Below are positions 8,173 to 14,731 of a DNA stretch of 18,428 bases, one piece after another. The stretch lies in contig DCIP01000015.1 in NCBI GenBank assembly GCA_002317115.1, positions 1 to 18,428 of the forward strand. Reading direction: 5' to 3'. Position 1 is the first letter of the stretch. Every line of letters starts with the position of its first letter. The notes under the pieces were generated by a model. It did no database searches. It saw only the letters and a list, made by a program, of their open reading frames with translations, and had not been told where the DNA came from. Source of the DNA: Candidatus Scybalocola fimicaballi. GTDB lineage: Bacteria; Bacteroidota; Bacteroidia; Bacteroidales; Paludibacteraceae. Both the position numbers and the translations under genes were made by a program.

Positions 8173-8639
8173 ATTTTTGTTAAGTATTTTATAGCTTCTT
8201 CAGTTCCAAAGAAGTATTGAATTGTCATTTTACAATATTTTATTTCCTCAAGAAAGGTATCAATAGATATATATCCTCTCATAAGACGACGGATTTGAAC
8301 ACCAACACTATCATCTGCAATTGGTCCTATCACGATATCGTAAGAATGAATAGGGATGTCTGTTTTGTTTTGACGGTTAGCAAGAACAAATTCTGCCCAT
8401 TCTTTTGAATAACCTTCAAATTTCAAGACATTTAATTTTGAAATTGCTGATTCGTTGAATTCAAATGATGTTACAGTTGGCACACCTTTTCCATCCCTTC
8501 TTATAACATTTGCTGTGAACTCTGCCGCTTGATTATAATCAGCACTTGTATAGAAACCCTTACCAAAATCCTTTCCTCGTTTACTACGCTTAAGGTCTAT
8601 GGTTTCAATTTCAATATTTGAACCATGATATAGCTTCAT
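8169..8639 (-). CDS. DUF3990 protein, predicted ADP-ribosyltransferase-like
   Basis: A 156-residue protein starting at the ATG at 8639, chosen because it forms a 4-bp ATGA overlap with the preceding gene; a longer start upstream adds nothing conserved. The N-terminus MKLYHGSN supplies the His of a possible H-Y-E ADP-ribosyltransferase site (H5), and DFGKGFYTS (24-32) supplies the Tyr-bearing strand (Y30). Further family-type blocks are EWAEFVLANR (80-89), YDIVIGPIADD (100-110) and QYFFGTEEAIKYL (141-153). DUF3990 is placed in the ADP-ribosyl clan, so a NAD-dependent modification of a host or phage target is plausible. Both ends are coupled to small genes, as in toxin-antitoxin operons. No third-motif Glu can be assigned with confidence, and no activity is proven. 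Confidence 0.85.
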   Translation of the reverse strand: MKLYHGSNIEIETIDLKRSKRGKDFGKGFYTSADYNQAAEFTANVIRRDGKGVPTVTSFEFNESAISKLNVLKFEGYSKEWAEFVLANRQNKTDIPIHSYDIVIGPIADDSVGVQIRRLMRGYISIDTFLEEIKYCKMTIQYFFGTEEAIKYLTKI

Positions 8640-8860
8640 GATAAAGGCCCTCCGTTTCGTTTGCAAATTTGAAACATATCGTCAACTGCGTCTTCAATAG
8701 AAAGCGTATGTTCTGATTCATAGCAATCGTAAATGAAGGCTAATCCTTTGTATTTCAAAAGATAATTATATGCAAAGGCATTGCTGATTGAAAATTTTTC
8801 AGCGAAAGCACCAATGCATGCAATATAATATGATATTCTGTTTTTTTCGTTTCTGTCCAT
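8636..8860 (-). CDS. DUF3791-like small protein, first gene of DUF3990 cassette
   Basis: A 74-residue protein from the ATG at 8860; a TTG two codons upstream is a less likely start. It is predicted helical, with the pattern ISYYIACIGAFAEKFSIS followed by IYDCYESEHTLSIEDAVDDM, where the Tyr-Glu-x-Glu-His-Thr-Leu-Ser stretch is what one expects from DUF3791 proteins. DUF3791 genes often lie beside DUF3990 genes. Its TGA overlaps the ATG of the DUF3990 gene by 4 bp. The start lies 9 nt after the stop of the GNAT gene, so the cassette may be read from the GNAT promoter. The likely role is a neutralising or targeting partner of the ADP-ribosyltransferase-like protein; this is inferred from order and size only. 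Confidence 0.8.
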   Translation of the reverse strand: MDRNEKNRISYYIACIGAFAEKFSISNAFAYNYLLKYKGLAFIYDCYESEHTLSIEDAVDDMFQICKRNGGPLS

Positions 8861-8869
8861 ACTCAAATA

Positions 8870-9394
8870 TTACCTTATCTTTTGGAATACATACACATCC
8901 TTGTATTCTCTTCCTATGCGTCGCCAATTTTTCAATGTGGCTGTGATCTCAAAACCAGCCGATTTCATCAGAGAAACAGATGGCTCGTTTCCCGTTTCCA
9001 CGTATGCGTAAAGCATTTGGAAATCAAGATGGGAGAAGCAATAATCGCAAAGTAGACGCAATGCTTCGCGTCCGTAGCCATTCCGTCGGCATTCCTCTTT
9101 GATCACAATTCCTATTGCGGCTTTGTGTGAGAATATGTCCACATCGTAGATATCGACTGCTCCGACGATGTTTTTCTCCTGATTCTCAATGATAAAACGT
9201 TGCTGACCGTTAGCCCAGATACCGAGTGATTCACTCTGTATGTATTCCTCCATCGTAGTGCGGGAATATGGAGCCAAAGTGTCCGACACAGACCAATTCT
9301 GGCTGTCGTTCTCAATTTCACATAGGAAATCGACGTCGGCAACCTCCACAGTCCTCAATTTTACATTTTCTCCGACAAGGTATCTGGTAGACAT
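8870..9394 (-). CDS. GNAT-family N-acetyltransferase, RimJ/RimL/SpeG type
   Basis: A 174-residue acetyl-CoA-dependent N-acetyltransferase. The acetyl-CoA pyrophosphate loop is visible as ECRRNGYGREAL (101-112; R103, G106, G108). The motif-B region contains YVETGNEPSVSLMKSAGFE, the usual asparagine-serine-alpha-helix block, and the C-terminal strand ends in DVYVFQKIR. Overall it fits the RimL-like subgroup that acetylates protein N-termini, polyamines or small amines; the substrate cannot be read from the sequence. It is the first gene of the minus-strand run and has its own -7 box upstream. The downstream DUF3791-like gene begins only 9 nt after its stop. Confidence 0.9.
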   Translation of the reverse strand: MSTRYLVGENVKLRTVEVADVDFLCEIENDSQNWSVSDTLAPYSRTTMEEYIQSESLGIWANGQQRFIIENQEKNIVGAVDIYDVDIFSHKAAIGIVIKEECRRNGYGREALRLLCDYCFSHLDFQMLYAYVETGNEPSVSLMKSAGFEITATLKNWRRIGREYKDVYVFQKIR

Positions 9395-9415
9395 TGTTTT
9401 TGACGCATTTTTCTA

Positions 9416-9423
9416 CAAATATA
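9416..9423 (-). promoter_or_regulatory. -7 promoter box of GNAT gene
   Basis: Minus-strand TATATTTG matches TAnnTTTG and lies 21 nt before the GNAT ATG at 9394. A -33 TTTG is not evident. Confidence 0.55.
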
Positions 9424-9446
9424 TATGTTTTTTAGCCAATTATGCG

Positions 9447-9454
9447 TATTTTTG
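9447..9454 (+). promoter_or_regulatory. -7 promoter box of flavin reductase gene
   Basis: TATTTTTG matches TAnnTTTG, and TATG at 9424-9427 (3 of 4 to TTTG) sits 19 nt upstream at the -33 position. The ATG at 9474 follows 19 nt later. It is divergent from the GNAT promoter and interleaved with it. Confidence 0.6.
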
Positions 9455-9473
9455 AATCTAAAATATTACGACA

Positions 9474-9986
9474 ATGGAAAATTACAAAGAGATAGACGCA
9501 AAGGAGATTGGCGGCAATTTGATCAAGAAGATTGGCGACGAGTGGTTTCTAATCACATCAGGAGACAAATCCAAATTCAACACTATGACTGCAAGTTGGG
9601 GTGGAATGGGTGTGTTCTGCGGTAAAAACGTGGCAATTTTTGCAATCCGTCCAAGCCGCTACACATTTGAGTTTGCCGAGAAGAATCCTACACTTACTCT
9701 TTCTTTCTTCAGCGAGGATTATCGTAAAGCATTGCAGATCTGTGGATCTAAATCAGGTCGTGATTGCGACAAGGTGAAAGAGGCTGGTTTGACTGCAATC
9801 TCTACTGAGGCTGGCAATATGACTTTCAAGGAGGCTTCGTTGGTGATGGAATGCACAAAGATGTACGCTCAGAATTTGGAGGAGGCTTGTTTCCTTGACA
9901 AGGAGATGGTGGAGAAATGGTTTAAGAATGGCGACTACCATAAATTGTATATCTGCCAGATAGATAAGGTTTGGGTTAGAGCTTAG
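9474..9986 (+). CDS. Flavin reductase family protein (FMN-binding split barrel)
   Basis: A 170-residue cytoplasmic protein with the flavoredoxin/flavin reductase fold. The KFNTMTASWGGMGVF segment (about 34-48) is the FMN-phosphate-binding signature, and AIRPSRYTFEFAEKNPTLTLSFFSE is the usual following block in which Arg, Ser and Tyr contact the flavin. SKSGRDCDKVKEAGL is the standard loop of the family near residues 92-106. Such proteins carry FMN and reduce or shuttle electrons to partner enzymes; the partner is unknown. The C-terminal codons and stop (RA-stop) lie in a 13-mer that recurs at the M48 gene end. A YqaE gene begins 33 nt downstream, probably in the same transcript. Confidence 0.9.
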   Translation: MENYKEIDAKEIGGNLIKKIGDEWFLITSGDKSKFNTMTASWGGMGVFCGKNVAIFAIRPSRYTFEFAEKNPTLTLSFFSEDYRKALQICGSKSGRDCDKVKEAGLTAISTEAGNMTFKEASLVMECTKMYAQNLEEACFLDKEMVEKWFKNGDYHKLYICQIDKVWVRA

Positions 9987-10019
9987 AGTTTAGAGGTCGA
10001 TTCTAATTAAGTATTGATT

Positions 10020-10172
10020 ATGAGTATATTTAGAGTATTACTTTGCATAATATTCCCACCATTGGCCGTATACGATCGTGGTTGTGGAAATATTCTCATT
10101 ACGTTTATTTTAACGTGTTTGGGATGGATTCCAGGATGTATAGCAGCGCTTGTGATTCTGAATAAAGATTAA
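10020..10172 (+). CDS. YqaE/Pmp3 family small membrane protein
   Basis: A 50-residue membrane peptide, MSIFRVLLCI... to ...ALVILNKD, ending at TAA 10170-10172. It has the two-helix hairpin and signature of the YqaE/Pmp3 family: LLCIIFPPLAVY (first helix with the Pro-Pro pair) and a second helix ending LGWIPGCIAALVIL, matching the usual LGYIPGIIHAL block. Length also fits the family, about 50-55 residues. Homologues are linked to stress tolerance and membrane potential, mainly in yeast and plants; the bacterial role is poorly known. It lies 33 nt after the flavin reductase stop and its own stop lies 5 nt before a palindromic terminator. The gene is short enough to be missed by length cutoffs. 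Confidence 0.92.
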   Translation: MSIFRVLLCIIFPPLAVYDRGCGNILITFILTCLGWIPGCIAALVILNKD

Positions 10173-10177
10173 AAATT

Positions 10178-10201
10178 AGAGACGTGGATATCCACGTCTC
10201 T
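10178..10201 (+). terminator. Palindromic bidirectional terminator after yqaE
   Basis: A perfect 24-bp palindrome (arms AGAGACGTGGAT / ATCCACGTCTCT) is followed on the plus strand by TTTTATTTTA. On the minus strand the stem is followed by AATTTTTAATC, so it can also terminate the convergent transcript of the 252-residue gene. Its AGAGACGT arm recurs in a larger palindrome at 14643. Confidence 0.88.
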
Positions 10202-10322
10202 TTTATTTTAGAATACAAAATTCATAAACATCTGTTTGATCGATGCTGACTGGTGGTCTTTAACGTCTTGCCTCCTCGTATTCTTTTATCTCAGACGTGA
10301 ACATTTCCTGCATTACGTTTTG

Positions 10323-10346
10323 TCAACGTCAACGTTAGCGTTAACG
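10323..10346. repeat. Imperfect hexamer tandem repeat
   Basis: Four tandem units TCAACG, TCAACG, TTAGCG, TTAACG (consensus TYARCG) directly abut the stop codon of the minus-strand 252-residue gene. The 145-bp gap 10202-10346 holds no other visible feature or gene. Confidence 0.7.
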
Positions 10347-11105
10347 TCATTCTTTACACAATATCTCAAACTCTTCGTTTTCGCCGTCAATCACAGCTGA
10401 TGTGCGCTCAAAATCAAGCATAGATAGTCTGACGTTCAATGCGATGACGCTTTCGTTAAGTATCTTCTTACGTTTCATCAAATCTGTCTCTGCCAACGCT
10501 TTATCCAACACTTCCAAAGCATCCTCGATATCTTTGGCGTCTACTGAGCTTAGATCATGCATCTCATCCGACGGATAATCGTCAGTGATCTTGCAAAGAC
10601 GGTCCATCTTATCGTCGTCGAGATTCTTTACAGTATTTACCTTCTCAGCGAGTTTTTTTACTATCTCCTTGTAGTTTGGCTTCTCTGTGTTGCGAGAAAT
10701 ACAAGAGAGGATACCAGTTGTCTTGTTGATCCAATTATCACTCTGCTTTGCGAAATGGAAGAAATCACATGGCACTTTATTTCCGAAATGGTCTTCGGCC
10801 ACAAGTAAAGCTGCGATGGTGATGTGGTGTTTATAGCCACAGATGGTCTCCAAACGGATTTGTGCTGCTCGTTTGGCTGGCCATGATATTTCGCCAATAT
10901 AGTCGATGTATTTCTTGTAGACTTCCTCACTGTCCATATCTTCGTAAGTGAGTGTCTCCACGATTGGTTGCATGATTGTTTCAAGCAACTCTACATCAGT
11001 CTCTTTAATGGCTATTGCCTCGTCAAGTTTCTTTTTTGCGATAGAAACCGACTCTTCAACTTCTGCGTAAAATTTATCTATTAGATTGTCAATATTCTCT
11101 GACAT
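10347..11105 (-). CDS. Uncharacterised 252-residue helical cytoplasmic protein
   Basis: I do not recognise this family. The protein starts at an ATG (11105), has no signal peptide or membrane segment, and is rich in Glu, Lys and Asp. The first 60 residues (MSENIDNLIDKFYAEVEESVSIAKKKLDEA...) look amphipathic and possibly coiled coil. The more conserved-looking core is at about 70-135, with SWPAKRAAQIRLETICGYKHH followed by HFGNKVPCDFFHFAKQSDNWINKTTG, which is aromatic- and His-rich. The C-terminal third is again helical (DAKDIEDALEVLDKALAETDLMKRKKILNES). Gene order places it 38 nt behind the M48 protease gene and facing the yqaE terminator, so it may be the last gene of the rlmI-M48 transcript. 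No function is proposed. Confidence 0.7.
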   Translation of the reverse strand: MSENIDNLIDKFYAEVEESVSIAKKKLDEAIAIKETDVELLETIMQPIVETLTYEDMDSEEVYKKYIDYIGEISWPAKRAAQIRLETICGYKHHITIAALLVAEDHFGNKVPCDFFHFAKQSDNWINKTTGILSCISRNTEKPNYKEIVKKLAEKVNTVKNLDDDKMDRLCKITDDYPSDEMHDLSSVDAKDIEDALEVLDKALAETDLMKRKKILNESVIALNVRLSMLDFERTSAVIDGENEEFEILCKE

Positions 11106-11143
11106 TTGTTTCTTGTTATATAAAAATTATCCCTTTTACAACT

Positions 11144-12415
11144 CTAAGCTCTCAGCTCTAATCTCTCAACTTTAAAAATAGCCTTTATTCTCTGCACCAA
11201 AGTCGGGTGAGAGTAGTGATAGCTCACGTATAATGAGTCTGGAGTAAGGTTGGAAAGTGAGTCTGCCGACAATTTCTTCAATGCAGTCACCAATTCCTCA
11301 CCCTTGCCATGCTTCTTGGCAAATGCGTCAGCCTCGTATTCGTACTTGCGAGTCAAATTGTTGACAAGCCAGCCTACCAATGTTGAGATTGGCGACATCA
11401 ATAACATGAATGCGTAAAGGCTCAAATGGAAAGATGGAGTCTCACTTCCAAATACGGCTGCCAAATCAGCGTTGCCTGTCTCTGGATCACCCAAGAATAG
11501 TGATGACAAGAATAAAATGAACACCATGTTTAAGATGCCAAGAATCAACTGTTTAGTTGTGTGCTTGCACTTCTGATGTCCGATTTCGTGAGCCAATACA
11601 GCTACAATCTCGTCGTCTGTCATCTTATCTTTTAATGTATCGTAAAGGCAAATTCTCTTTCTTGAACCCAAACCTGAGAAGAAGGCGTTGGCTTTTGAGC
11701 TTCGTTTGCTTCCGTCGATGATGTAGATGTCAGAAATCTCAAAACCGGTCTTCTTGCTAAACTCTTCAATGGCTGTGCGTAGTGAACCATCTTCAAGTGG
11801 CGTCATTTTGTTGAAAAGCGGAACAATGATTGAAGTGTAAAACATCATGAAGAAAATCATGATTCCTGCCAAGATTGCCGAACCGATAATCCAATAATTC
11901 ACTCCAATCCACTGGTAGACGTATGCCAATGCTGCTACCACCACCGTCATCAAAACCATGGAAATCAACATGTTCTTGATTGTGTCGCCGATGAATGTGC
12001 CGACTGTCATTTTATTGAATCCGAATTTCTCCTCAATCACGAAATTCTTGTATGCCGACATCGGGATTGAGATGACGTCGGAAATCAAGTTAGTTAAAAC
12101 TACGAAAATCGCAGCTGTCCATGGCTCAGATAGTTCAAAGCTTCTTGCAAAGTCGTCGATATACTTGAATGCGAAGGTGAAAAGTAAGAGCAAAGTCACA
12201 GCAAGCGATACGACATCAGTGAAATTGCCAAACTTATTGTTTGCGGCGAAATACTCCTGCTGCTTGCGGTAAGCCTCCTCACTGTAAAGACCTTCCACTT
12301 CTTTGGGTAGTGGCTGAGTCGACGCGATTCGGTTGCGATGGTCGAGGTATTTCTCCCACGCTGTCTCCACAACGATGAATGCGACGATGATAAAAAATAA
12401 AGTAGTGTATGTCAT
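11144..12415 (-). CDS. M48 family membrane metallopeptidase (Ste24/CAAX protease-like)
   Basis: A 423-residue integral-membrane zinc protease of the Ste24/HtpX superfamily. The zinc site is HEIGH (276-280), with the third ligand in the EYEAD segment (E359 of E-x-x-A-D). Hydrophobic segments lie at about 4-20, 66-85, 100-115, 148-168, 172-198, 289-308 and 331-352, the arrangement expected of Ste24-like enzymes with a membrane-facing active site. The N-terminal charged stretch YLDHRNR and the KFGFNKM motif between helices are typical of this group. The substrates are probably misfolded or membrane proteins; prenylated substrates are unlikely in this organism. The gene follows rlmI after 21 nt, suggesting one transcript. 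The C-terminal codons LRA-stop fall in a recurring 13-mer. Confidence 0.93.
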   Translation of the reverse strand: MTYTTLFFIIVAFIVVETAWEKYLDHRNRIASTQPLPKEVEGLYSEEAYRKQQEYFAANNKFGNFTDVVSLAVTLLLLFTFAFKYIDDFARSFELSEPWTAAIFVVLTNLISDVISIPMSAYKNFVIEEKFGFNKMTVGTFIGDTIKNMLISMVLMTVVVAALAYVYQWIGVNYWIIGSAILAGIMIFFMMFYTSIIVPLFNKMTPLEDGSLRTAIEEFSKKTGFEISDIYIIDGSKRSSKANAFFSGLGSRKRICLYDTLKDKMTDDEIVAVLAHEIGHQKCKHTTKQLILGILNMVFILFLSSLFLGDPETGNADLAAVFGSETPSFHLSLYAFMLLMSPISTLVGWLVNNLTRKYEYEADAFAKKHGKGEELVTALKKLSADSLSNLTPDSLYVSYHYSHPTLVQRIKAIFKVERLELRA

Positions 12416-12436
12416 GATATTAAGCCATTGCTGGTT

Positions 12437-13630
12437 TTATTCTACATAAAGCACTAAGCCTTTCAAATATTCGCCCTCTGGGTGATAGATGTTGACTGGG
12501 TGGTCGGAAGGCTGAGTAAGCTGGTGAAGAATTCTCACATTACGTCCTGTCATGGCTGCAGCAGAGAACACTGCAAGACGGAACTGCTCCTTGTTTACTG
12601 CCTGTGAACAAGAGAATGTGAATAGGATTCCACCTTTTCTGATTTTCTCGAAAGCCTTGGCATTCAACTTCTTATATCCAGCCAACGCACGTTTCAACAC
12701 GTCTCTGTGCTTTGCAAATGCTGGTGGATCAAGGATGATTAGATCATACTCACCGTCCTTCATATCGTCAAGGAATTTGAATGCGTCTGTTGCTTCTGCT
12801 TTGTGACGAGTGTCGCCAGGAAAGTTCAATTCCACATTCTCCTTTGTCAATTCGATTGCCTTTGCAGACGAGTCGACGGAAGTGACGCTCTTCGCACCAC
12901 CACGCATAGCGTAGAATGAGAATCCACCTGTGTAGCAGAACATGTTTAGCACATCCTTATCCTTTGAATAACGCTCAAGTAGAGCACGGTTGTCACGCTG
13001 GTCAACGAAGAAACCTGTCTTCTGTCCCTTTAGCCAGTCTGCCTTGAATTTCAAACCGTTTTCGATGGCAACGAAATCAGCTTCGTTGGCACTACCGATA
13101 AGATAACCGTCCTCCTTATCTGCATCAGCCTTGTAAGGCAACGTTGTCTCTGATTTGTAGTAGACATTTTCAATTTGTCCGCCCATCACCTTGATAAGCT
13201 CCTTAGCAAGAAGGTCCTTGATGTTGTGGATGCCTACAGAGTGAGCCTGCATAACGGCAGTCTTACCATAGATGTCGATGACGCATCCAGGAATACCGTC
13301 GCCTTCACCATGAATAAGACGGTAAGTATTATTATCAGGACGTCCGGCGATACCGATTGCTTTACGCATCTGGTAAGCCTCGTTAAGTTTTGTATTCCAG
13401 AATTTAGCTGTTGGCTCCTCCTCCTTGAAAGAGAAGATTCTTACGGCGATACTGCCGATCTGATAGTGGCCGATAGCGCAGAAGTCACCTTTTGAAGTGA
13501 AAACTTTCACCACGTCGCCCTCTTTAGGATTTCCTTCAATCTTTGCGATTGCTCCTGAAAACACCCACGGATGGAATCTGAATATAGCCTCTTCCTTTCC
13601 GTTTTTTAATATTACTCTACAATATGACAT
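12437..13630 (-). CDS. rlmI: 23S rRNA m5C1962 methyltransferase, RlmI-type
   Basis: A 397-residue class I SAM-dependent methyltransferase acting on 23S rRNA C1962. The N-terminal PUA domain (about 1-75) begins MSYCRVILKNGKEEAIFRFHPWVFSG, and the central EEHD-type domain follows. The Rossmann core has motif I DVLNMFCYTGGFSF (226-239), the acidic strand SVDSSAKAIE (251-260), and DPPAFAK (301-307). The catalytic Cys lies in FSCSQ (C341). Length and layout match RlmI of other bacteria. A TACATTTG box lies 19 nt upstream of the ATG, and the M48 protease gene follows after 21 nt, probably co-transcribed. I see no defects. Confidence 0.94.
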   Translation of the reverse strand: MSYCRVILKNGKEEAIFRFHPWVFSGAIAKIEGNPKEGDVVKVFTSKGDFCAIGHYQIGSIAVRIFSFKEEEPTAKFWNTKLNEAYQMRKAIGIAGRPDNNTYRLIHGEGDGIPGCVIDIYGKTAVMQAHSVGIHNIKDLLAKELIKVMGGQIENVYYKSETTLPYKADADKEDGYLIGSANEADFVAIENGLKFKADWLKGQKTGFFVDQRDNRALLERYSKDKDVLNMFCYTGGFSFYAMRGGAKSVTSVDSSAKAIELTKENVELNFPGDTRHKAEATDAFKFLDDMKDGEYDLIILDPPAFAKHRDVLKRALAGYKKLNAKAFEKIRKGGILFTFSCSQAVNKEQFRLAVFSAAAMTGRNVRILHQLTQPSDHPVNIYHPEGEYLKGLVLYVE

Positions 13631-13649
13631 AATAATTCAAAATAATATG

Positions 13650-13657
13650 CAAATGTA
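13650..13657 (-). promoter_or_regulatory. -7 promoter box of rlmI
   Basis: Minus-strand TACATTTG fits TAnnTTTG, with a TTTC (3 of 4 to TTTG) 19 nt further upstream at 13677-13680. It lies 19 nt before the rlmI ATG. Confidence 0.6.
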
Positions 13658-13782
13658 GCGATTTATATATATAGTTGAAAATTAAAAGTTAAAATTTAAG
13701 ATTTGAGAACAATAAGGTTGGATAAAATATCTAAAAAATATGAGTAAATATTGGATTAGGCGGTTGTATAGAATGAGGATTG

Positions 13783-13835
13783 CAAAGGACGGAACGTCCT
13801 TGCCCTGAAACCACGCGAGCCCGTAGGGCGAGCGT
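13783..13835 (+). repeat. Double hairpin element with tandem G-A mismatch
   Basis: In the 319-bp gap between rlmI and the sigma-factor gene, two hairpins lie back to back. The first (13785-13801) pairs AAGGACG with CGTCCTT across a GAA loop. The second (13813-13835) pairs ACGC with GCGT and GCCC with GGGC around a GTA loop, separated by a symmetric GA/GA internal loop. The GA/GA pair forms only on the plus strand, so the plus copy is the structured one. The element is GC-rich within AT-rich DNA. It may be a REP-like repeat or a small structured RNA; no gene was found in the gap. Confidence 0.55.
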
Positions 13836-13949
13836 ATATAAATGAAGTATTACAATAACATCAAAAATTATCTGAGTATACGTTCTCTCATAGGCATTCA
13901 ATTTTATAGTTAAACATTTAGTTTTGGTTTTGATTAGGAAAACGACTAT

Positions 13950-14486
13950 TTACGCATATAAAATAATATTGTTCTCCTTGATCATCTCACGAAGGTTGAT
14001 CAACGCGTATCTTGCGCGGCCAAGAGCAGTGTTGATGCTGATTTTTTTCTTTTCAGCGATCTCGTTGAAACTCAAATCTTCAAAATAGTGCATCTTGATG
14101 ATCTCAGTTTGGGGCTCAGGCAGTTTGTCGACTAACTTGTGCAACGTCTCCTTAATTTGCTCTTTTACAATCATATCCTCCTCGCAATCGTCCAGAGCAG
14201 CGTCTTCATTGATAAGATCATCCGAGTAGACGCAATCGTTTTTAGACGAACGCATATAGTCTATCACCATATTATGTGCGATAGTCTTAACCCATCCGGC
14301 AAATTTGCCATTGTCCTGATATTCCCCCTTACGGATTTTTGTAAGCACACGGATAGAAACCTCCTGAAAGATATCATCAGCAAGTTCGGAATCGTGAGTA
14401 AGTTGCATAATGTAAGCGTAGACCTCAGCTTTACACTGGGCCAACTGCAACTCTTTGTCAGCTGTTAAATCTGATTTTCGAATCAT
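13950..14486 (-). CDS. ECF-type sigma-70 family RNA polymerase sigma factor
   Basis: A 178-residue group IV sigma factor. Region 2 spans about 22-90, with HDSELADDIFQEVSIRVLTKI (core binding and -10 recognition) and the aromatic-rich FAGWVKTIAHNMVIDYMR segment. Region 4 (about 120-170) is a helix-turn-helix, LPEPQTEIIKMHYFEDLSFNEIAEKKKISINTALGRARYALINLRE. There is no region 3, as usual for ECF factors. The linker is acidic. Neither neighbour looks like a transmembrane anti-sigma factor or zinc-binding RskA/FecR protein, so the control route is unknown. Downstream is the 319-bp gap with the double hairpin. Its promoter was not identified with confidence; a near-match TAAATTTTG lies upstream of the ATG. 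Confidence 0.94.
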   Translation of the reverse strand: MIRKSDLTADKELQLAQCKAEVYAYIMQLTHDSELADDIFQEVSIRVLTKIRKGEYQDNGKFAGWVKTIAHNMVIDYMRSSKNDCVYSDDLINEDAALDDCEEDMIVKEQIKETLHKLVDKLPEPQTEIIKMHYFEDLSFNEIAEKKKISINTALGRARYALINLREMIKENNIILYA

Positions 14487-14642
14487 ATACTACAAAATTT
14501 ACACCGGTATTGCTATCGGCAAGTGAAACTTATTTATCGAGTATATGTTCTATCAATAGGCGTCTAGTATTAATTGTTATACGACGCAAAAATATAAAAA
14601 AATTGAAAGTTGATGCAGAAAAATGGATTTTTTTTGAAAAAA

Positions 14643-14678
14643 ATTAGTAGAGACGTTGTGCACAACGTCTCTACTAAT
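14643..14678. repeat. Perfect 36-bp palindrome in divergent promoter region
   Basis: Two 18-nt arms (ATTAGTAGAGACGTTGTG and its exact complement) form a perfect palindrome between the sigma-factor gene and the divergent YD-repeat gene. A terminator role is unlikely because the flanking genes diverge. Its core AGAGACGT also occurs in the palindrome at 10178. A TTTTTTTTGAAAAAAA tract abuts it on the left, and the -7 box of the plus-strand gene begins 12 nt to the right. Confidence 0.9.
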
Positions 14679-14689
14679 GAAAAATGCAA

Positions 14690-14697
14690 TATATTTG
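14690..14697 (+). promoter_or_regulatory. -7 promoter box of YD-repeat gene
   Basis: TATATTTG matches TAnnTTTG and lies 34 nt upstream of the ATG at 14732. The -33 position falls inside the 36-bp palindrome, with no TTTG. Confidence 0.55.
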
Positions 14698-14731
14698 GAT
14701 TTTATTAGTGTGAAACGACAATCTTTTTATT

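Noticed and set aside
9425..9625. 66-residue plus-strand frame overlapping the flavin reductase start
   Set aside because: It runs in a shifted frame through the start of a gene with clear FMN-binding motifs and has no ribosome or promoter support.
13740..13808. 22-residue frame (MSKYWIRRLYRMRIAK...) over the first hairpin
   Set aside because: No homology, promoter or consistent start signal, and the sequence is better explained by the hairpin pair.
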